From positions 1 to 64,000 of the forward strand of contig JAHBWF010000001.1 of NCBI GenBank assembly GCA_019637105.1: a stretch of DNA of 64,000 bases, given 5' to 3'. Shown in pieces: positions 7,076 through 16,836 of the stretch. Below the pieces are notes generated by a model. It searched no databases, was not told where the DNA came from, and saw only the letters and a list, made by a program, of their open reading frames with translations. Made by a program: the position numbers and the translations under genes. How positions within the stretch are numbered: the stretch's first letter is position 1; the number at the start of each line of letters is the position of its first letter. The stretch comes from Labilithrix sp. GTDB taxonomy: Bacteria; Myxococcota_A; Polyangia; Polyangiales; Polyangiaceae.

Positions 7076-9628
7076 TCACTGCATCTCGTGCACGGTGTCG
7101 GCCGGACAGCGCGCGTTCGCGTTCACGGTCGTGACGCGGACGATGAGCCGATCGGTCGTGTTGCAGGGCGCGCACTGGATGTCCGTCGACTTCAGGAGGC
7201 ACACCTTGAGCCGCCGCGCGGTCGCGCTCGCCATCAGCTCGCGCTGGACGAGGCGCTCGGCGACCTCGAAGGCCACGTGGCGCTCGCCCGACGTGAGGTG
7301 CGTCGTGCACCGGTAGTCCCGGTCCATCCGCGTGTTCGCCGCGAGCGCGCCCGACTGCGCGCGGAGGGTGCAGCTTCGCGTCACCGCGTCCACGCGCGCG
7401 TACGGCGTCACGTCGACGACGCCCTTGAACCAGGAGTGGAGCGGCACCGATCGGCTCGCCGAGTGCCCCCAGCCCCAGTTGACCTCCAGCACGGTCCGCG
7501 CCGTGCTGTCCGGCTCGGTCCAGCGCTTCGTCGACGCCACCCAGCGACGCGGCGAGAACGCGTGCATCCCGAACGCGACGGGGTAGTGCGCGAGGTGACC
7601 CGTGCCGATGGCCGTGACGTGGCCTGCCCGAAGCGACGCCACGACGTTCGCGGCGCCCGCGGCGGTGCCGATCCCCCCCGCGTCGAACTCGGCGATCACG
7701 CGGGCGGGGACGCGGCCCCAGAAGTACTGGTTCGCCTGCGCCATCAGGACGGGCGACGTGAAGCGGGAGCCGGTCACCGTGCACCCCGAGAGCCCCCAGT
7801 CGCCCATCGCGTCGCGCAGCTCGACGGTGATGTTGTCGATCCCGCGGTCCTGAAACTCGGGCGCGACGGCCTCGCGCGCGGAGCGTCCGCGCCCACCGTC
7901 CGCCGTGTAGAACCGGGTGAGCCCGCCGAAGCGGGGGTGACCGTTGGCGGCCGCGAAGTCGGCGTGGCCGATCAACATGGCCCACGCCGTCGCGCCGCAC
8001 CCCGACACGCACGCCGAGCGGTTCGGGCCCTTCGAGCCGTCGACCTGGTTGTACTTCCGCTGCTTCGACCAGGCCTCGACCTCGTCGCGCGCCCAGGGGA
8101 ACGTCGACGTCGGGGCGGGAGGATCGCAGAGCACCGTGAACTGCTCGTCCTTCCCGATCGTCGTGGCCTTCGTGGTCACCCGGCTCGCGTCGCGGACCTC
8201 CTGTGAGACGTACTTCCCGCTGGCGGCGCGGAGCGCGAACGTCCCGCGATCGGACGGGATCGCGCTGAACCTCTCGCGCGCCCCCACCGCCGTCGAGGTC
8301 ACGGTCATCGGCGCGGCGTCCGTGGCGCCGGCCGCCACGTAGTAGCCGGTGGGGCCGCTGCGGAGCGCGATCGTTCCGTCCGACTGACGCTCGACGTCGA
8401 ACGTCTCCCAGGGGCCCGCGGTCCAGGAGTCGGTCAGGAGCCCGGCGCCGCCGCCGTCGATCGCGCCCACGAAGCGCATGACCCACGTCTGGAGCGCGAC
8501 GCGGCGGCAGGTCGGGAACGCGAGCGCGACGGGGCGGACCGGGGTTCGGGCGGTCGGCGTGGTCAGCGGAGGCGTGAGGCTCGGTCCGCCGAGGACCCGC
8601 GGCGCGAGCGCGAAGCCGAGGACCTCGCGCTCGCCGCTCCCGTAGGCGATGTCGAGGGTGAGCTCTGCGGTCTCGCGCTCGGGCTCCGAGGCGGCGTGGA
8701 GATCGACCCACGCGTAGCCGTCCGCGTCGTCGCCGCGCTCGGCGACGACGCGCGCCGCTCCCGGACCGCGCAGCGTGAAGGTCGCTCCTCTCCGCGCGAG
8801 CAAAGGGACGCGGCGCACCTCCAGGCGGTCGAGGCCCTCGTACTCGCCGGCGAGGCGCGCCTCCTCCTCCCACGCCGGGGCGGAGGTCCGGCGCATCACC
8901 TCGACGTCGAGGGCGTCGGCGCCGTCGCGCGCCGCGCGGTACTCGGCCCACGACGACCACGAGCCGTAGCGCAGGCCGCCGAGCGCCGTCGGGAGCTCGA
9001 CGCGCGGCGGCTCGCCCGGCGCGCTCACGGCGCGGCCCCAGCGCTCGCGGGGCGCGAGGTCGAGCGCCGCGCGGTCGAGGCCGTCGACCTTCGGCGGGAG
9101 CGCGCCGATCTGCGCGACGACGTCGCCGCGCGCGTTCTCGGCGACGAACGCGAAGAGAGAGGGCATCCAGACGCGCGCGACGACCTCGCCCTCCGCGCGG
9201 GCCATGGCGACGAGGGCCGCGGACGCGGGCTCGCCGCCCTTGGTCGCTCCGGCGACGGGGAAGTCGTGCTCGCCGTTCGAGACGAGCAGGTAGCCGCGCG
9301 GCTCGCCTTCCGGTCCGGCGACGGGGACCTCGAAGTAGGCCGCGCCCGTGACGCCGGGGCGGAGGATCGGCGTCGCGCGATCGACGAGGTGGGCGGTGTG
9401 CCACGGTGAGTCCGAGGTCCGGCGCATCGACTCGAAGTAGCGCGCCGCCCGCCGGTGGAGCGCGAGCGGGAGCGCGCCGAGCTCGCTCGGCGCGAGCGAC
9501 GCTTCGCGCGGGCCGCGCCCTTCGCTTCGATCGACGGAGCCGCGCGCGTCGAGCGACGCTCGTCCGGGCACGGCGCCGCCGACGACGACCATACCAAGGA
9601 GCCAGGGCAGCACACTGCGCAAGCGCAT
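7076..9628 (-). CDS. Secreted papain-fold (C10/streptopain-like) cysteine peptidase with fascin-like domain
   Basis: 850 aa. The chosen ATG is preceded by AAAGGAA and opens a clear signal peptide (MRLRSVLPWLLGMVVVGG). Residues about 40-370 are an unrecognised beta-rich region. Residues about 376-505 look like a fascin/actin-crosslinking beta-trefoil (GYYVAAG, GKYVSQEV type strands). The catalytic half carries SGCGATAWAML near residue 541-552 (candidate nucleophile Cys), a His-containing segment GHLAHYPVAFGMHAF near 680 and EVNWGWGHS near 716. The NWGWG motif is typical of C10 streptopain-like peptidases. It is probably exported to degrade or bind external protein or glycan. The domain order is seen; specificity is unknown. 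Confidence 0.82.
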   Translation of the reverse strand: MRLRSVLPWLLGMVVVGGAVPGRASLDARGSVDRSEGRGPREASLAPSELGALPLALHRRAARYFESMRRTSDSPWHTAHLVDRATPILRPGVTGAAYFEVPVAGPEGEPRGYLLVSNGEHDFPVAGATKGGEPASAALVAMARAEGEVVARVWMPSLFAFVAENARGDVVAQIGALPPKVDGLDRAALDLAPRERWGRAVSAPGEPPRVELPTALGGLRYGSWSSWAEYRAARDGADALDVEVMRRTSAPAWEEEARLAGEYEGLDRLEVRRVPLLARRGATFTLRGPGAARVVAERGDDADGYAWVDLHAASEPERETAELTLDIAYGSGEREVLGFALAPRVLGGPSLTPPLTTPTARTPVRPVALAFPTCRRVALQTWVMRFVGAIDGGGAGLLTDSWTAGPWETFDVERQSDGTIALRSGPTGYYVAAGATDAAPMTVTSTAVGARERFSAIPSDRGTFALRAASGKYVSQEVRDASRVTTKATTIGKDEQFTVLCDPPAPTSTFPWARDEVEAWSKQRKYNQVDGSKGPNRSACVSGCGATAWAMLIGHADFAAANGHPRFGGLTRFYTADGGRGRSAREAVAPEFQDRGIDNITVELRDAMGDWGLSGCTVTGSRFTSPVLMAQANQYFWGRVPARVIAEFDAGGIGTAAGAANVVASLRAGHVTAIGTGHLAHYPVAFGMHAFSPRRWVASTKRWTEPDSTARTVLEVNWGWGHSASRSVPLHSWFKGVVDVTPYARVDAVTRSCTLRAQSGALAANTRMDRDYRCTTHLTSGERHVAFEVAERLVQRELMASATARRLKVCLLKSTDIQCAPCNTTDRLIVRVTTVNANARCPADTVHEMQ

Positions 9629-9918
9629 CTCGTTCCTTTCGTCATGGGCCGAGCGCGCGGCGCGCGCCGACCAGACGAGCAGGCTAGCCGCTCGCCAGTC
9701 CGAAAAACGGGGGCCCACGAGAACCCCACGCGAAACTCAGGAGCGCTGGTCCGGAGCGCGCCGGCGCGCTCGAGGGCGCCATGCCCCGCGCGCGAGCCGC
9801 GAGAGAGAAAGAGAGGATAGGAGCGCTCGCTCGGCACCCGTTCCGTGCTCCTCGCAGCCACGGAAGACACACGGTAACCCCACCACGACCTCGACGATCT
9901 CGCGCTTCCATCGAGAGG
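9629..9918. promoter_or_regulatory. Divergent promoter region
   Basis: 290 bp between the divergent peptidase gene (minus) and the first three-repeat lipoprotein (plus). It must hold promoters for both. I see the peptidase SD AAAGGAA just before 9628 and a purine-rich stretch at about 9800-9820. No -35/-10 pair can be assigned with confidence. Confidence 0.45.
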
Positions 9919-11400
9919 ATGCGTCTCGATGCTTTCGCGATCCTCCTCGCCGCTACGACTCTCGCGACCCTCGCCAGCTGCGGGAGTGACGGCTCGCCGA
10001 CGGACGCAGCTCCCGACGACGGCGGCGTCGCCGCCGAGGTCAGCACGCCGACGGTGCCGCCGTTCGACGCGGGAACGTCGGACGCCGACGCAGGGCCCGC
10101 CGGGTACGTGGATCCGACGGGGCGGAGCGGGTCACGCCTGCGGCGCGTGTATGTCGAGGCCGGGGCGGACGCCTACCAGACCGTCGGCCTCTGGGACAAG
10201 GAGCTCTCGGTCGTGTGCACCTTCCGCGAGGCGCCCGACGGCCTCCTGCGGTGCCTCCCGTCTCGGCCGGTGCCGGTCTACTTTGCGGACAGCGGGTGCA
10301 GCGCCGAGCCGTTCATCGTCTACGAGAGCTCCTGCGGACAGGTCTACGGGATGGCGCCTGGCCGCGACACGATCTTCCGCAAGACGACGACCCCCCAGGT
10401 GCGCGCGACGACCACCGCCTATTCCCCGATCTCCGGCTGCGTTGCCTACGAAGTGCCGAGCGCCGGCTTCATCGCCGAGGCGGTGCCCTCGACCTCGTTC
10501 GTGCAGGGGACGATCCGCGAGGAGCCGCGCGCCGGCGGCCTGGCCCTGCGCTACATCGACGGCGACGACGGCAGCCGCATCCCCGTCTCCCTCCGCGACA
10601 CCGGTCGCCAGGCCGACTGCGCCGTTTCGCCGGCAGAGCCCGATCGCTGCGTTCCGCTGCAGCGCGCCGGCACGAGCGTCTTCAGCGACGCCGCCTGCAC
10701 GTCGCCGCTCGCGGCTCGACCGGCGAGCTCGCCGTCGCCCGTCGTCATCACCGAGTCCCGTCGGGTGAACGGCTGCGTCGCGAGCACCGACTACTTCGAG
10801 GTCGGCGCCCCGCTCGCGTTGGGGCTGCCGATCTACCGACTCGACGGCGCGGGCGCCTGTGTGACGACGACGCGCACGGCCACCTCCTCCTATTACGCGC
10901 GGGGCTCCGTGATCCCGCTCTCCGCGTTCCCGGCGGTGGAGACGCGCCTCGAGGGCACGGGGAAGGTCCGGGTCCGGCGCTACGTCGACGCAGCGGGCGC
11001 CCCGCTCGGCCACGGACACGCGCTGTGGGACACCGAGCGCGATTGGTCCTGCACAGCGAGCGCCGTCGAGGACAGGACCCACTGCGTTCCGAGCGACGCC
11101 GTCTTCTACAGAGACCGCCTCCGCTTCGGCGACGTCGGGTGCGCGAGCACGGTCGGATGGACCTTCTGCCGCGCGACCCCGGCTCCGTTCATGTTCTCGA
11201 CGAACGACGAGGAGACCTGCCTCGGGCTCACCGTCCTCGAGGGCGCGCGCGCGCTCGGCCCCGAGGTGACCGGACAGGTCTATGCGGGCGCCGGCGCAGC
11301 GTGCGCGCCGTTCGCGCGGGGCGATGACGAACACTACTTCGGCGTGGGGGCGCCCGCCGCCTGGTCCTCGTTCCCGCTGGTCGTGGTCAGGACGGAGTGA
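9919..11400 (+). CDS. Three-repeat Cys-rich lipoprotein, paralog 1
   Basis: 493 aa, function not recognised. It starts with a lipoprotein signal peptide (MRLDAFAILLAATTLATLASC; lipobox LASC) and an Asp/Ala/Gly linker, so it should be anchored in the envelope. The mature part contains three copies of a module of about 130-150 aa: R-x-R-R-Y-(V/I)-(D/E) ... D-x4-C ... RC-x-P ... Y/F-x-D-x-(G/A)-C. Copies begin near SGSRLRRVYVEAG, GGLALRYIDGDDG and GTGKVRVRRYVDA. The conserved Cys suggest disulfides. The ATG at 9919 is used because it opens the signal peptide. It heads a tandem cluster with two paralogs directly downstream on the same strand. Confidence 0.85.
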   Translation: MRLDAFAILLAATTLATLASCGSDGSPTDAAPDDGGVAAEVSTPTVPPFDAGTSDADAGPAGYVDPTGRSGSRLRRVYVEAGADAYQTVGLWDKELSVVCTFREAPDGLLRCLPSRPVPVYFADSGCSAEPFIVYESSCGQVYGMAPGRDTIFRKTTTPQVRATTTAYSPISGCVAYEVPSAGFIAEAVPSTSFVQGTIREEPRAGGLALRYIDGDDGSRIPVSLRDTGRQADCAVSPAEPDRCVPLQRAGTSVFSDAACTSPLAARPASSPSPVVITESRRVNGCVASTDYFEVGAPLALGLPIYRLDGAGACVTTTRTATSSYYARGSVIPLSAFPAVETRLEGTGKVRVRRYVDAAGAPLGHGHALWDTERDWSCTASAVEDRTHCVPSDAVFYRDRLRFGDVGCASTVGWTFCRATPAPFMFSTNDEETCLGLTVLEGARALGPEVTGQVYAGAGAACAPFARGDDEHYFGVGAPAAWSSFPLVVVRTE

Positions 11401-11475
11401 GGGCGTGCGAGCGGCTCCACACGAAAGCTCTATCGATCGCCCACGATCGGCTCGCGCCTCCCGGGGTACCCCTTA

Positions 11476-13014
11476 ATGATGAGTGCTGGACAGCGCGCCA
11501 CCCTTCGAAAGCTCGCCCATCGTCGACGGATGGCGAGCGCCTTCGGTCGCTCGCTCGTCATCGTCGGCGTCTTCGCTGCCTGCTCCGCCGACCCTGCCCC
11601 CGTCGCGCCGCCCGCGCCCGAGACGCCGGACGCCGGGCCGGTCGGCGTGGAGGACGCCTCGCCTCCCGTGCCCCCGCCTCCCGACGCGGCACCTCCAGGC
11701 TTCGACGATCCGAGCGCCCGGAGCGGAACGCGCCTTCGCGTCCGCTACCTCGAAGGCGGTCCCGACGCCTACCGCACGACGGATCTGTGGGACAAGGAGC
11801 TCGCGGCGTCCTGTCGGTTCCAGAGAGCGGCGGACGGCGAGCTCCGCTGCCTGCCGCTGCAGGTCGTCGCGGTCTACTACGCCGACGCGACCTGCACGGC
11901 CGAGCCCTTCATGCTCCCGGTGCAGGAGAACGTGTGCGGAGACGCCTTCGGGAAGACGCCCAACCGCGAGACGATCTTCAGGCGCACCACCTCGCCGAAG
12001 GAACTCGTTGGAGAGATCGTCTACTATCCGGACGGGGCTGGGGGCTGCACCGCCACGTTCGGCGCGACCGCCGGCGCGACCGTTGCCGAGGCGCTCCCCT
12101 CGACGACGTTCGTTCGCGGCGCGGCCGCCGACGAGCCACGCGCCGACGGCATGGTCGCTCGCTACGTGGAAGGGGAGGACGGCAGTCGATATCTGCAGGC
12201 GACGCGCGACGTGACGCGGGGGACCGACTGCGATCTCGCCTTCGAGCCCGGTCGGTGTGTGCCGTCCGATCGCGCCCCGGTCGGGCTCTTCAGCAACGCC
12301 GGCTGCACCATGCCCGTCGGCAGACACCGCTCGCCGTCGCCTCCCGCGATCATCATCGAGCACCGGAACATGGCGAACGGCTGTCTGGCAGGCGTCGACT
12401 ACTACGAGGTCGGGGCGAAGCTCGCCGCCGACGCCACGCTCTACGGCCGCGACGCGACAGGGACGTGCACGCCGCGCACCCGCGACGCGGCGTACTCGTA
12501 CTACGCGCGCGGCGCTCCCATCTCGCTCTCGTCGTTCCCCGAGGTGACCTTGCGTCTCGAGGGGACCGGCCGCCTCCGCGCGCGCCGACACGCCGACGCC
12601 GACGGTAAGCCCCTCGCACAAGCGCACGCCTTCTGGGACGCCGAGCGCGACCGCGAGTGCCGCGTGGGACGCTTCGACGACGGAGCGTACCGCTGCTTCC
12701 CCGTAGACAGCGGGTTGTACGATGACGGGTACTTCAGCGATGTGGCCTGCTCGTCCGGCGCGCTCGCGTCGTACCATTGCCGAGCCGAGCCAGGCCCTCA
12801 CATCGTGCGCTCGGACGGATCGCGGGCTTGCGTCGGCGACGTCTACCGCTACGGGCGCGTGTACGAGCGTGGACCGGCGGCGGCGCAGGTCTACTTCACG
12901 AACCCGTATGTGCCTTGCGAGGCGCGGCCCGCGCCCCCGTCGATGCAGTACTTCAACATCGGCGCGAGCGTCGCGTCCTCGGTGTTTCCGGCCGTCGAGC
13001 TGAAGACCGAGTGA
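11476..13014 (+). CDS. Three-repeat Cys-rich lipoprotein, paralog 2
   Basis: 512 aa if the first ATG is used. The second in-frame ATG at 11530 gives a more normal lipoprotein signal (MASAFGRSLVIVGVFAAC; lipobox FAAC), and neither start has a strong SD. The mature region repeats the architecture of the preceding paralog: SGTRLRVRYLEGG ... DKELAASCRF ... LRCLPL, then MVARYVEGEDGSRY, then GTGRLRARRHADADG. Identity to the upstream gene is evident by eye throughout, including YYEVGA and SYYARG segments. Only 75 bp separate it from the upstream gene. Envelope location is likely; the role is unknown. Confidence 0.85.
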   Translation: MMSAGQRATLRKLAHRRRMASAFGRSLVIVGVFAACSADPAPVAPPAPETPDAGPVGVEDASPPVPPPPDAAPPGFDDPSARSGTRLRVRYLEGGPDAYRTTDLWDKELAASCRFQRAADGELRCLPLQVVAVYYADATCTAEPFMLPVQENVCGDAFGKTPNRETIFRRTTSPKELVGEIVYYPDGAGGCTATFGATAGATVAEALPSTTFVRGAAADEPRADGMVARYVEGEDGSRYLQATRDVTRGTDCDLAFEPGRCVPSDRAPVGLFSNAGCTMPVGRHRSPSPPAIIIEHRNMANGCLAGVDYYEVGAKLAADATLYGRDATGTCTPRTRDAAYSYYARGAPISLSSFPEVTLRLEGTGRLRARRHADADGKPLAQAHAFWDAERDRECRVGRFDDGAYRCFPVDSGLYDDGYFSDVACSSGALASYHCRAEPGPHIVRSDGSRACVGDVYRYGRVYERGPAAAQVYFTNPYVPCEARPAPPSMQYFNIGASVASSVFPAVELKTE

Positions 13015-13023
13015 CAGGTCAAT

Positions 13024-13028
13024 GGAGG
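13024..13028 (+). promoter_or_regulatory. SD sequence deciding the start of paralog 3
   Basis: GGAGG lies two bases before the ATG at 13031 and five before the GTG at 13034. An earlier ATG at 13022 overlaps this SD, so 13031 or 13034 is the more likely initiation codon. Confidence 0.5.
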
Positions 13029-13030
13029 TC

Positions 13031-14549
13031 ATGGTGTCCTTGTCATCCCACTCCTCGCGTGCGTTCGCCCTCGCGGCGCTCCCGTTCGCGATCGTCGCCG
13101 CGTGCGGCGGTGACGATCCGGTCAAGCACGAACCGGCCGACGGCGTCACCGACCCCGACAGTGGGACGCGCCAGACTCCGGCCACGGACGCAGCGCCGGG
13201 GCCGCCCGACGCCGGCGGCGAGAGCTTCGATCCGACGGGCCAGAGCGGTTCGCGCCTGCGTCGCCGCTACCTCGAGGCAGGTCCAGGGGCGTACCGGACG
13301 CTGAGCTTCTGGGACAGCGAGCTCGAGGTCTCCTGTGCGTTCGCCGAGGCGTCGGACGGTCAGCTCCGCTGCCTACCCGACGCCCGATCCCTCGCGAACG
13401 TGTACTTCAACGACGCGGCCTGCTCGGAGCCCGTCATGAACCTCCAGGGGTGCGGGCGCTGGTTCGGAAGGGTCCTCGGGACGCAGTACTACCGTCCGAC
13501 CATCACCACCACCACGTCGGGCTCGGTGCTGTACCAGAAGGAAGTCGACGGTAGCTGCCGGAGCTTCAGCACGGCGCCGATGTCGCTGCTGGTCGCCGAA
13601 GCGCTCCCCTCGGCCCGCTTCGTCCTCGGCGCGGCGAAGGACGCGCCACGAACCAACGGTACCGTCGCCCGGTACGTCGACGGCGCCGACGGCAGCGGCC
13701 TCCTCGTCGGCGCGATCGACGCCGCGCGGGGCACCCCGTGCGATTTCACCCTCGAGCCGGGCCGGTGCTTTCCGCCGCCCCAGTCGTGGGCGGTCGTCAT
13801 GGGCTTCGCGGACGCGAGCTGCTCCAGCCCCGTCGCTCAAATCTATGACTCTGGGGAGCCGGCACTGGCCATCCAGACCGCGCGGACGAGCGAAGGCTGT
13901 CCCGCCGGCCGCGACTACTACGAGATCGGCGCGCGGATCGACGCCCCCACGGTGTACGTGCGCAACGCCGAGAACGTCTGCACCGCGCAAAGCACGAGCA
14001 ACTCATACCACTACTACCACGTCGGTGCGCGCGTCGCGCTGAGCTCGTTCCCGCGGGCCGAGCTCCGCCAGGAGGGCACCGGTGAGGTCGTCGCGCGGCG
14101 GTATGTCGACACCGACGGCGAGCCCCTTCGGCCAAGCGCATGAGCTCTGGAACACGGAGCGAGACGGAGCCTGCCTCGTCGCGCAACTCAAGGACGACGC
14201 GCTGCACTGCGTCCCGGCGGACTCGAGCTACGATCTCGGTCACCTCTTCGGAAACGCGGCGTGCGACCAGCCGGTGGGGGACGCCGTCTGCCGGACGATC
14301 CCGCCCGCGTACGTCGTCCGCCGCGCGCCGGCCGCGGAGGGCGCGGCGTGTCCTCTGGACAGCAGCATTCCTCGTATCGATCGAGTCTCGGAGCGCGGCC
14401 CAGCGGTGCCCGAAGGGAGCCTCTACAGCAGGCCGGCGGGTGGCTCGCGCTGCTCGCTCCACGAGCCTCGGCCGGGGATCCGCTACTACTCCGTGGGCGC
14501 CGAGGTGCCGCCTTCGACGTTCGCGGGGATCGTGCTGAAGACCGAGTAG
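13031..14549 (+). pseudogene. Three-repeat Cys-rich lipoprotein, paralog 3, split by a +1 frameshift
   Basis: The first part (13031-14143) runs from a lipoprotein signal (FAIVAACGG) through the first two modules and into the third, up to RRYVDTDGEPL. It then goes out of frame and stops at 14141-14143. The family continues in another frame with GQAHELWNTERDGACLV and ends at 14549 with GIVLKTE, like its paralogs. The paralogs read GAPLGHGHALWDTERD and GKPLAQAHAFWDAERD at the junction. One extra base in CCCCTT (14123-14128) explains the shift exactly. It could be a real pseudogene, a phase-variable gene or an assembly error. Everything else (Cys spacing, C-terminus) looks intact, so the lesion is recent or artefactual. 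Confidence 0.85.
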
Positions 14550-14561
14550 CGCGAGCCGCGC

Positions 14562-15140
14562 TCAGCGCAGCCGGGGCGTGCGATGGACGATCGGCGGTCC
14601 CGGGTAGCCGACGACGCGACGCGGGGCGTAGCCGCACTCCTCGAGCACGTCGCTCAGAACGACGGTCGCGACCTCGTGCAACGCGAAGGACTCGACTCGC
14701 CAGGACTCGTCGTCACCGCGAACGACGTAGAACTGCACGAGCCAGTCCACGTCGTCCATGTCGAGGCGCGCACGTACGCACGCTCGGTCGGCGGGCAGGC
14801 TGCCTCCAACGGTGCGCGACGCGTCGATGCTGTGTCCTCGGTTGCGCCGGAGCGCGCGATGCTCCGCGAGGGATCGAAACGCCGCGAGGGGCATCGACGC
14901 CCTCCTGCGCGGTGACAGGCCCTGATAGGCCTCGTCGATCTCTCCCGCGCGCGCCGCGTTCAAGAACCCATCGACGCTCGCTTGGTAGCGCTGCGACTGT
15001 CGAAAGCTCAAGAAGCCCGCCGCGCTGATGCCTCCGAAGAACAGGACGAGGAAGCCGATCGGCACGAGCATTCCCGGCCCGCGCCGTCGCGCCTTGCGCC
15101 CTTGCGCCGCTGCGCCGGCGTCCATCTTCGAGCCCTTCAT
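14562..15140 (-). CDS. Single-pass membrane protein with NTF2-like or similar small C-terminal domain
   Basis: 192 aa, unrecognised. A basic N-terminus (residues 1-22) is followed by one strong TM helix, LVPIGFLVLFFGGISAAGFL (about 25-44). The outer part of about 145 aa (VDGFLNAARAGEIDEAYQGL and onward) has the pattern of small membrane-anchored domains in which a helical segment is followed by a curved sheet (WLVQFYVVRG, WRVESFAL). That assignment is only suggestive. It is convergent with the frameshifted lipoprotein gene, 12 bp away. Confidence 0.75.
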   Translation of the reverse strand: MKGSKMDAGAAAQGRKARRRGPGMLVPIGFLVLFFGGISAAGFLSFRQSQRYQASVDGFLNAARAGEIDEAYQGLSPRRRASMPLAAFRSLAEHRALRRNRGHSIDASRTVGGSLPADRACVRARLDMDDVDWLVQFYVVRGDDESWRVESFALHEVATVVLSDVLEECGYAPRRVVGYPGPPIVHRTPRLR

Positions 15141-15345
15141 CGTTCCGCCCGCGTCGGCCCGCGGCCGTTCCCGATCGCCGTGCGACGCCGCCCGCCGGTG
15201 CGCTCCTTCATCGAGCCATTGTCACCCGAGCTCCGGGGGACGGGCTGGCGTCGCGCGTGGGGTCTTCGTGTGTTTTTGCGAGCGGAGGCGAGGGCAGGAG
15301 GCATGGACGACGTCGCGGAGGCGTGAGCCGAGCTCACGCGCGACC

Positions 15346-16836
15346 TCACCCGCCCGCGTACGCGAGCACGATCGCGGAGACCGCTCCGCCGACGGCCACG
15401 GCGAGGACGGCGCGCCGGAGCCAGAGGCCTCGCACCAGCGAGGCGCCCACGCTGCACGTGCACGGGGTCGCCACGACGACCAGCGACTCGGGGCCACGCG
15501 CCAAGAGGTTCGTCCCGTGACCGAGCCGGCCGGCGATCGCGACCGCGGCGCCAGGCCCGACGGTCCACCGCTCCCCCCGCTGCTCCGGCGCGCAGGCGAC
15601 GGTGTCGATGCCCCACGCGATCCCGGCCGTCCTCACGGTGAGCGTCTCACCGTCGCTCGCGATCGTCAGCGCGCCGTCGATCTCGGAGGACCAGTGGCGG
15701 GTCGCCGAGCGCCCGTGGCCGTTGACGTGCACGCTGATCGTGAGCTCTCCCTCTTCGAGGACGCCCTCGCGCACCGTCCACCCGTCGCCATGATCGCGGA
15801 AGAGCGCGGCGAGTCGCGCCTCGCCGCGCTCGCGCAGGCAAAGGCCGAGGATCCCACAGGTGCTGCAGACCCACAGGAACGCGGCGGGGAGCCACGCGCT
15901 CTCGAGCAGCGGCCGCCCGTTCCTGCCGCTCGCCGTCGGATCGCCCGTGTCGAGCAGCTTCTCGAGCATGAGCGCGCCCCCCGCTCCGAGCGCCAGCGAC
16001 GCGACCACGCCGAAGACGACGAGGCCCGCCACGAGCTGCGAGCCGAGCGGCCGGCGGTTGGCGCCGACGAAGCGCGGGAGGAGGCGCGCGGTGCTGCCTG
16101 GTCGCTGGAGCACGACCGAGAGCCAGAAGGCGAGGTGCATCGCGCAGGCGGCGCCCGCGGAGGCGCGGAGCGACGCGACCTTCGCGATCGCGAGCTCCGG
16201 TGGCCAGAGCACCACCCATCGAACGAAGAGGAGGAGCGCCGTGACGGCGAGCACCGCGCCGCCCGCGCGCGCGACCACGCCGCCCGCGCGCGCGGCCACG
16301 CCCCGGCGGCCCATCGTCGACGCGGCCTCCGCGCGCTCGGGCGTGATCGCGGAAGCGACGAGCCGCTTCGGAGACGGCGCGTGCCGCGCGGCGACGCGGT
16401 AGCGGGCTTGCGTCTCCTGTTCAATCGCGTACTCGGCTACCGCCCCCCGGACGACGACCGCGGCGCCGGGCCGGAGCACACGCCGAAGCAACGCGACGCG
16501 AACGTGCGGGCCTGGCGCGTGACTCTCGACCCCGCGCGCGTCGGGATGCTTGGCGAGGCGCTTCCAGGTCTCCGCCGTGCGCATCGGCTCGAGCTCGCTC
16601 GCGACGCGTGTCTGCCAGCACGTCTCGATCGCGACGCGCGCGCCGCCGTCCAGGAGGAGGTCGAACGCCCCGTCCACGGAGCGCTCGTAGACCGTCTCGC
16701 CGTCCACCTCGAGCGCGACGTGGATGGTCACCGCCTCCTCGGAGGCGACGCACCCCGAGAGCGTCACGTCGTCTGGCGCGCCCGGCGGGTTCGTCGACGT
16801 GTGAGCCGTCCGTGTCCTCGGGCGCCCGTCCCTCAT
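15346..16836 (-). CDS. Multi-pass membrane protein of unknown function, partner B
   Basis: 496 aa. The ATG at 16836 overlaps the stop of the upstream gene as ATGA, so the two are translationally coupled. A soluble N-terminal half contains a short sheet segment, RPGAAVVVRGAV. Four or so hydrophobic helices follow (VLAVTALLLFVRWVVLW, MHLAFWLSVVL, LVAGLVVFGVVASLAL, AAFLWVCSTCGILGL). A second soluble segment follows, VGPGAAVAIAGRL, and a last TM helix lies near the C-terminus (AVLAVAVGGAVSAIVLAY). The two xPGxxVxVxGx segments resemble those of its partner gene, so the two proteins may be distant relatives. Function is unknown. Confidence 0.8.
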   Translation of the reverse strand: MRDGRPRTRTAHTSTNPPGAPDDVTLSGCVASEEAVTIHVALEVDGETVYERSVDGAFDLLLDGGARVAIETCWQTRVASELEPMRTAETWKRLAKHPDARGVESHAPGPHVRVALLRRVLRPGAAVVVRGAVAEYAIEQETQARYRVAARHAPSPKRLVASAITPERAEAASTMGRRGVAARAGGVVARAGGAVLAVTALLLFVRWVVLWPPELAIAKVASLRASAGAACAMHLAFWLSVVLQRPGSTARLLPRFVGANRRPLGSQLVAGLVVFGVVASLALGAGGALMLEKLLDTGDPTASGRNGRPLLESAWLPAAFLWVCSTCGILGLCLRERGEARLAALFRDHGDGWTVREGVLEEGELTISVHVNGHGRSATRHWSSEIDGALTIASDGETLTVRTAGIAWGIDTVACAPEQRGERWTVGPGAAVAIAGRLGHGTNLLARGPESLVVVATPCTCSVGASLVRGLWLRRAVLAVAVGGAVSAIVLAYAGG

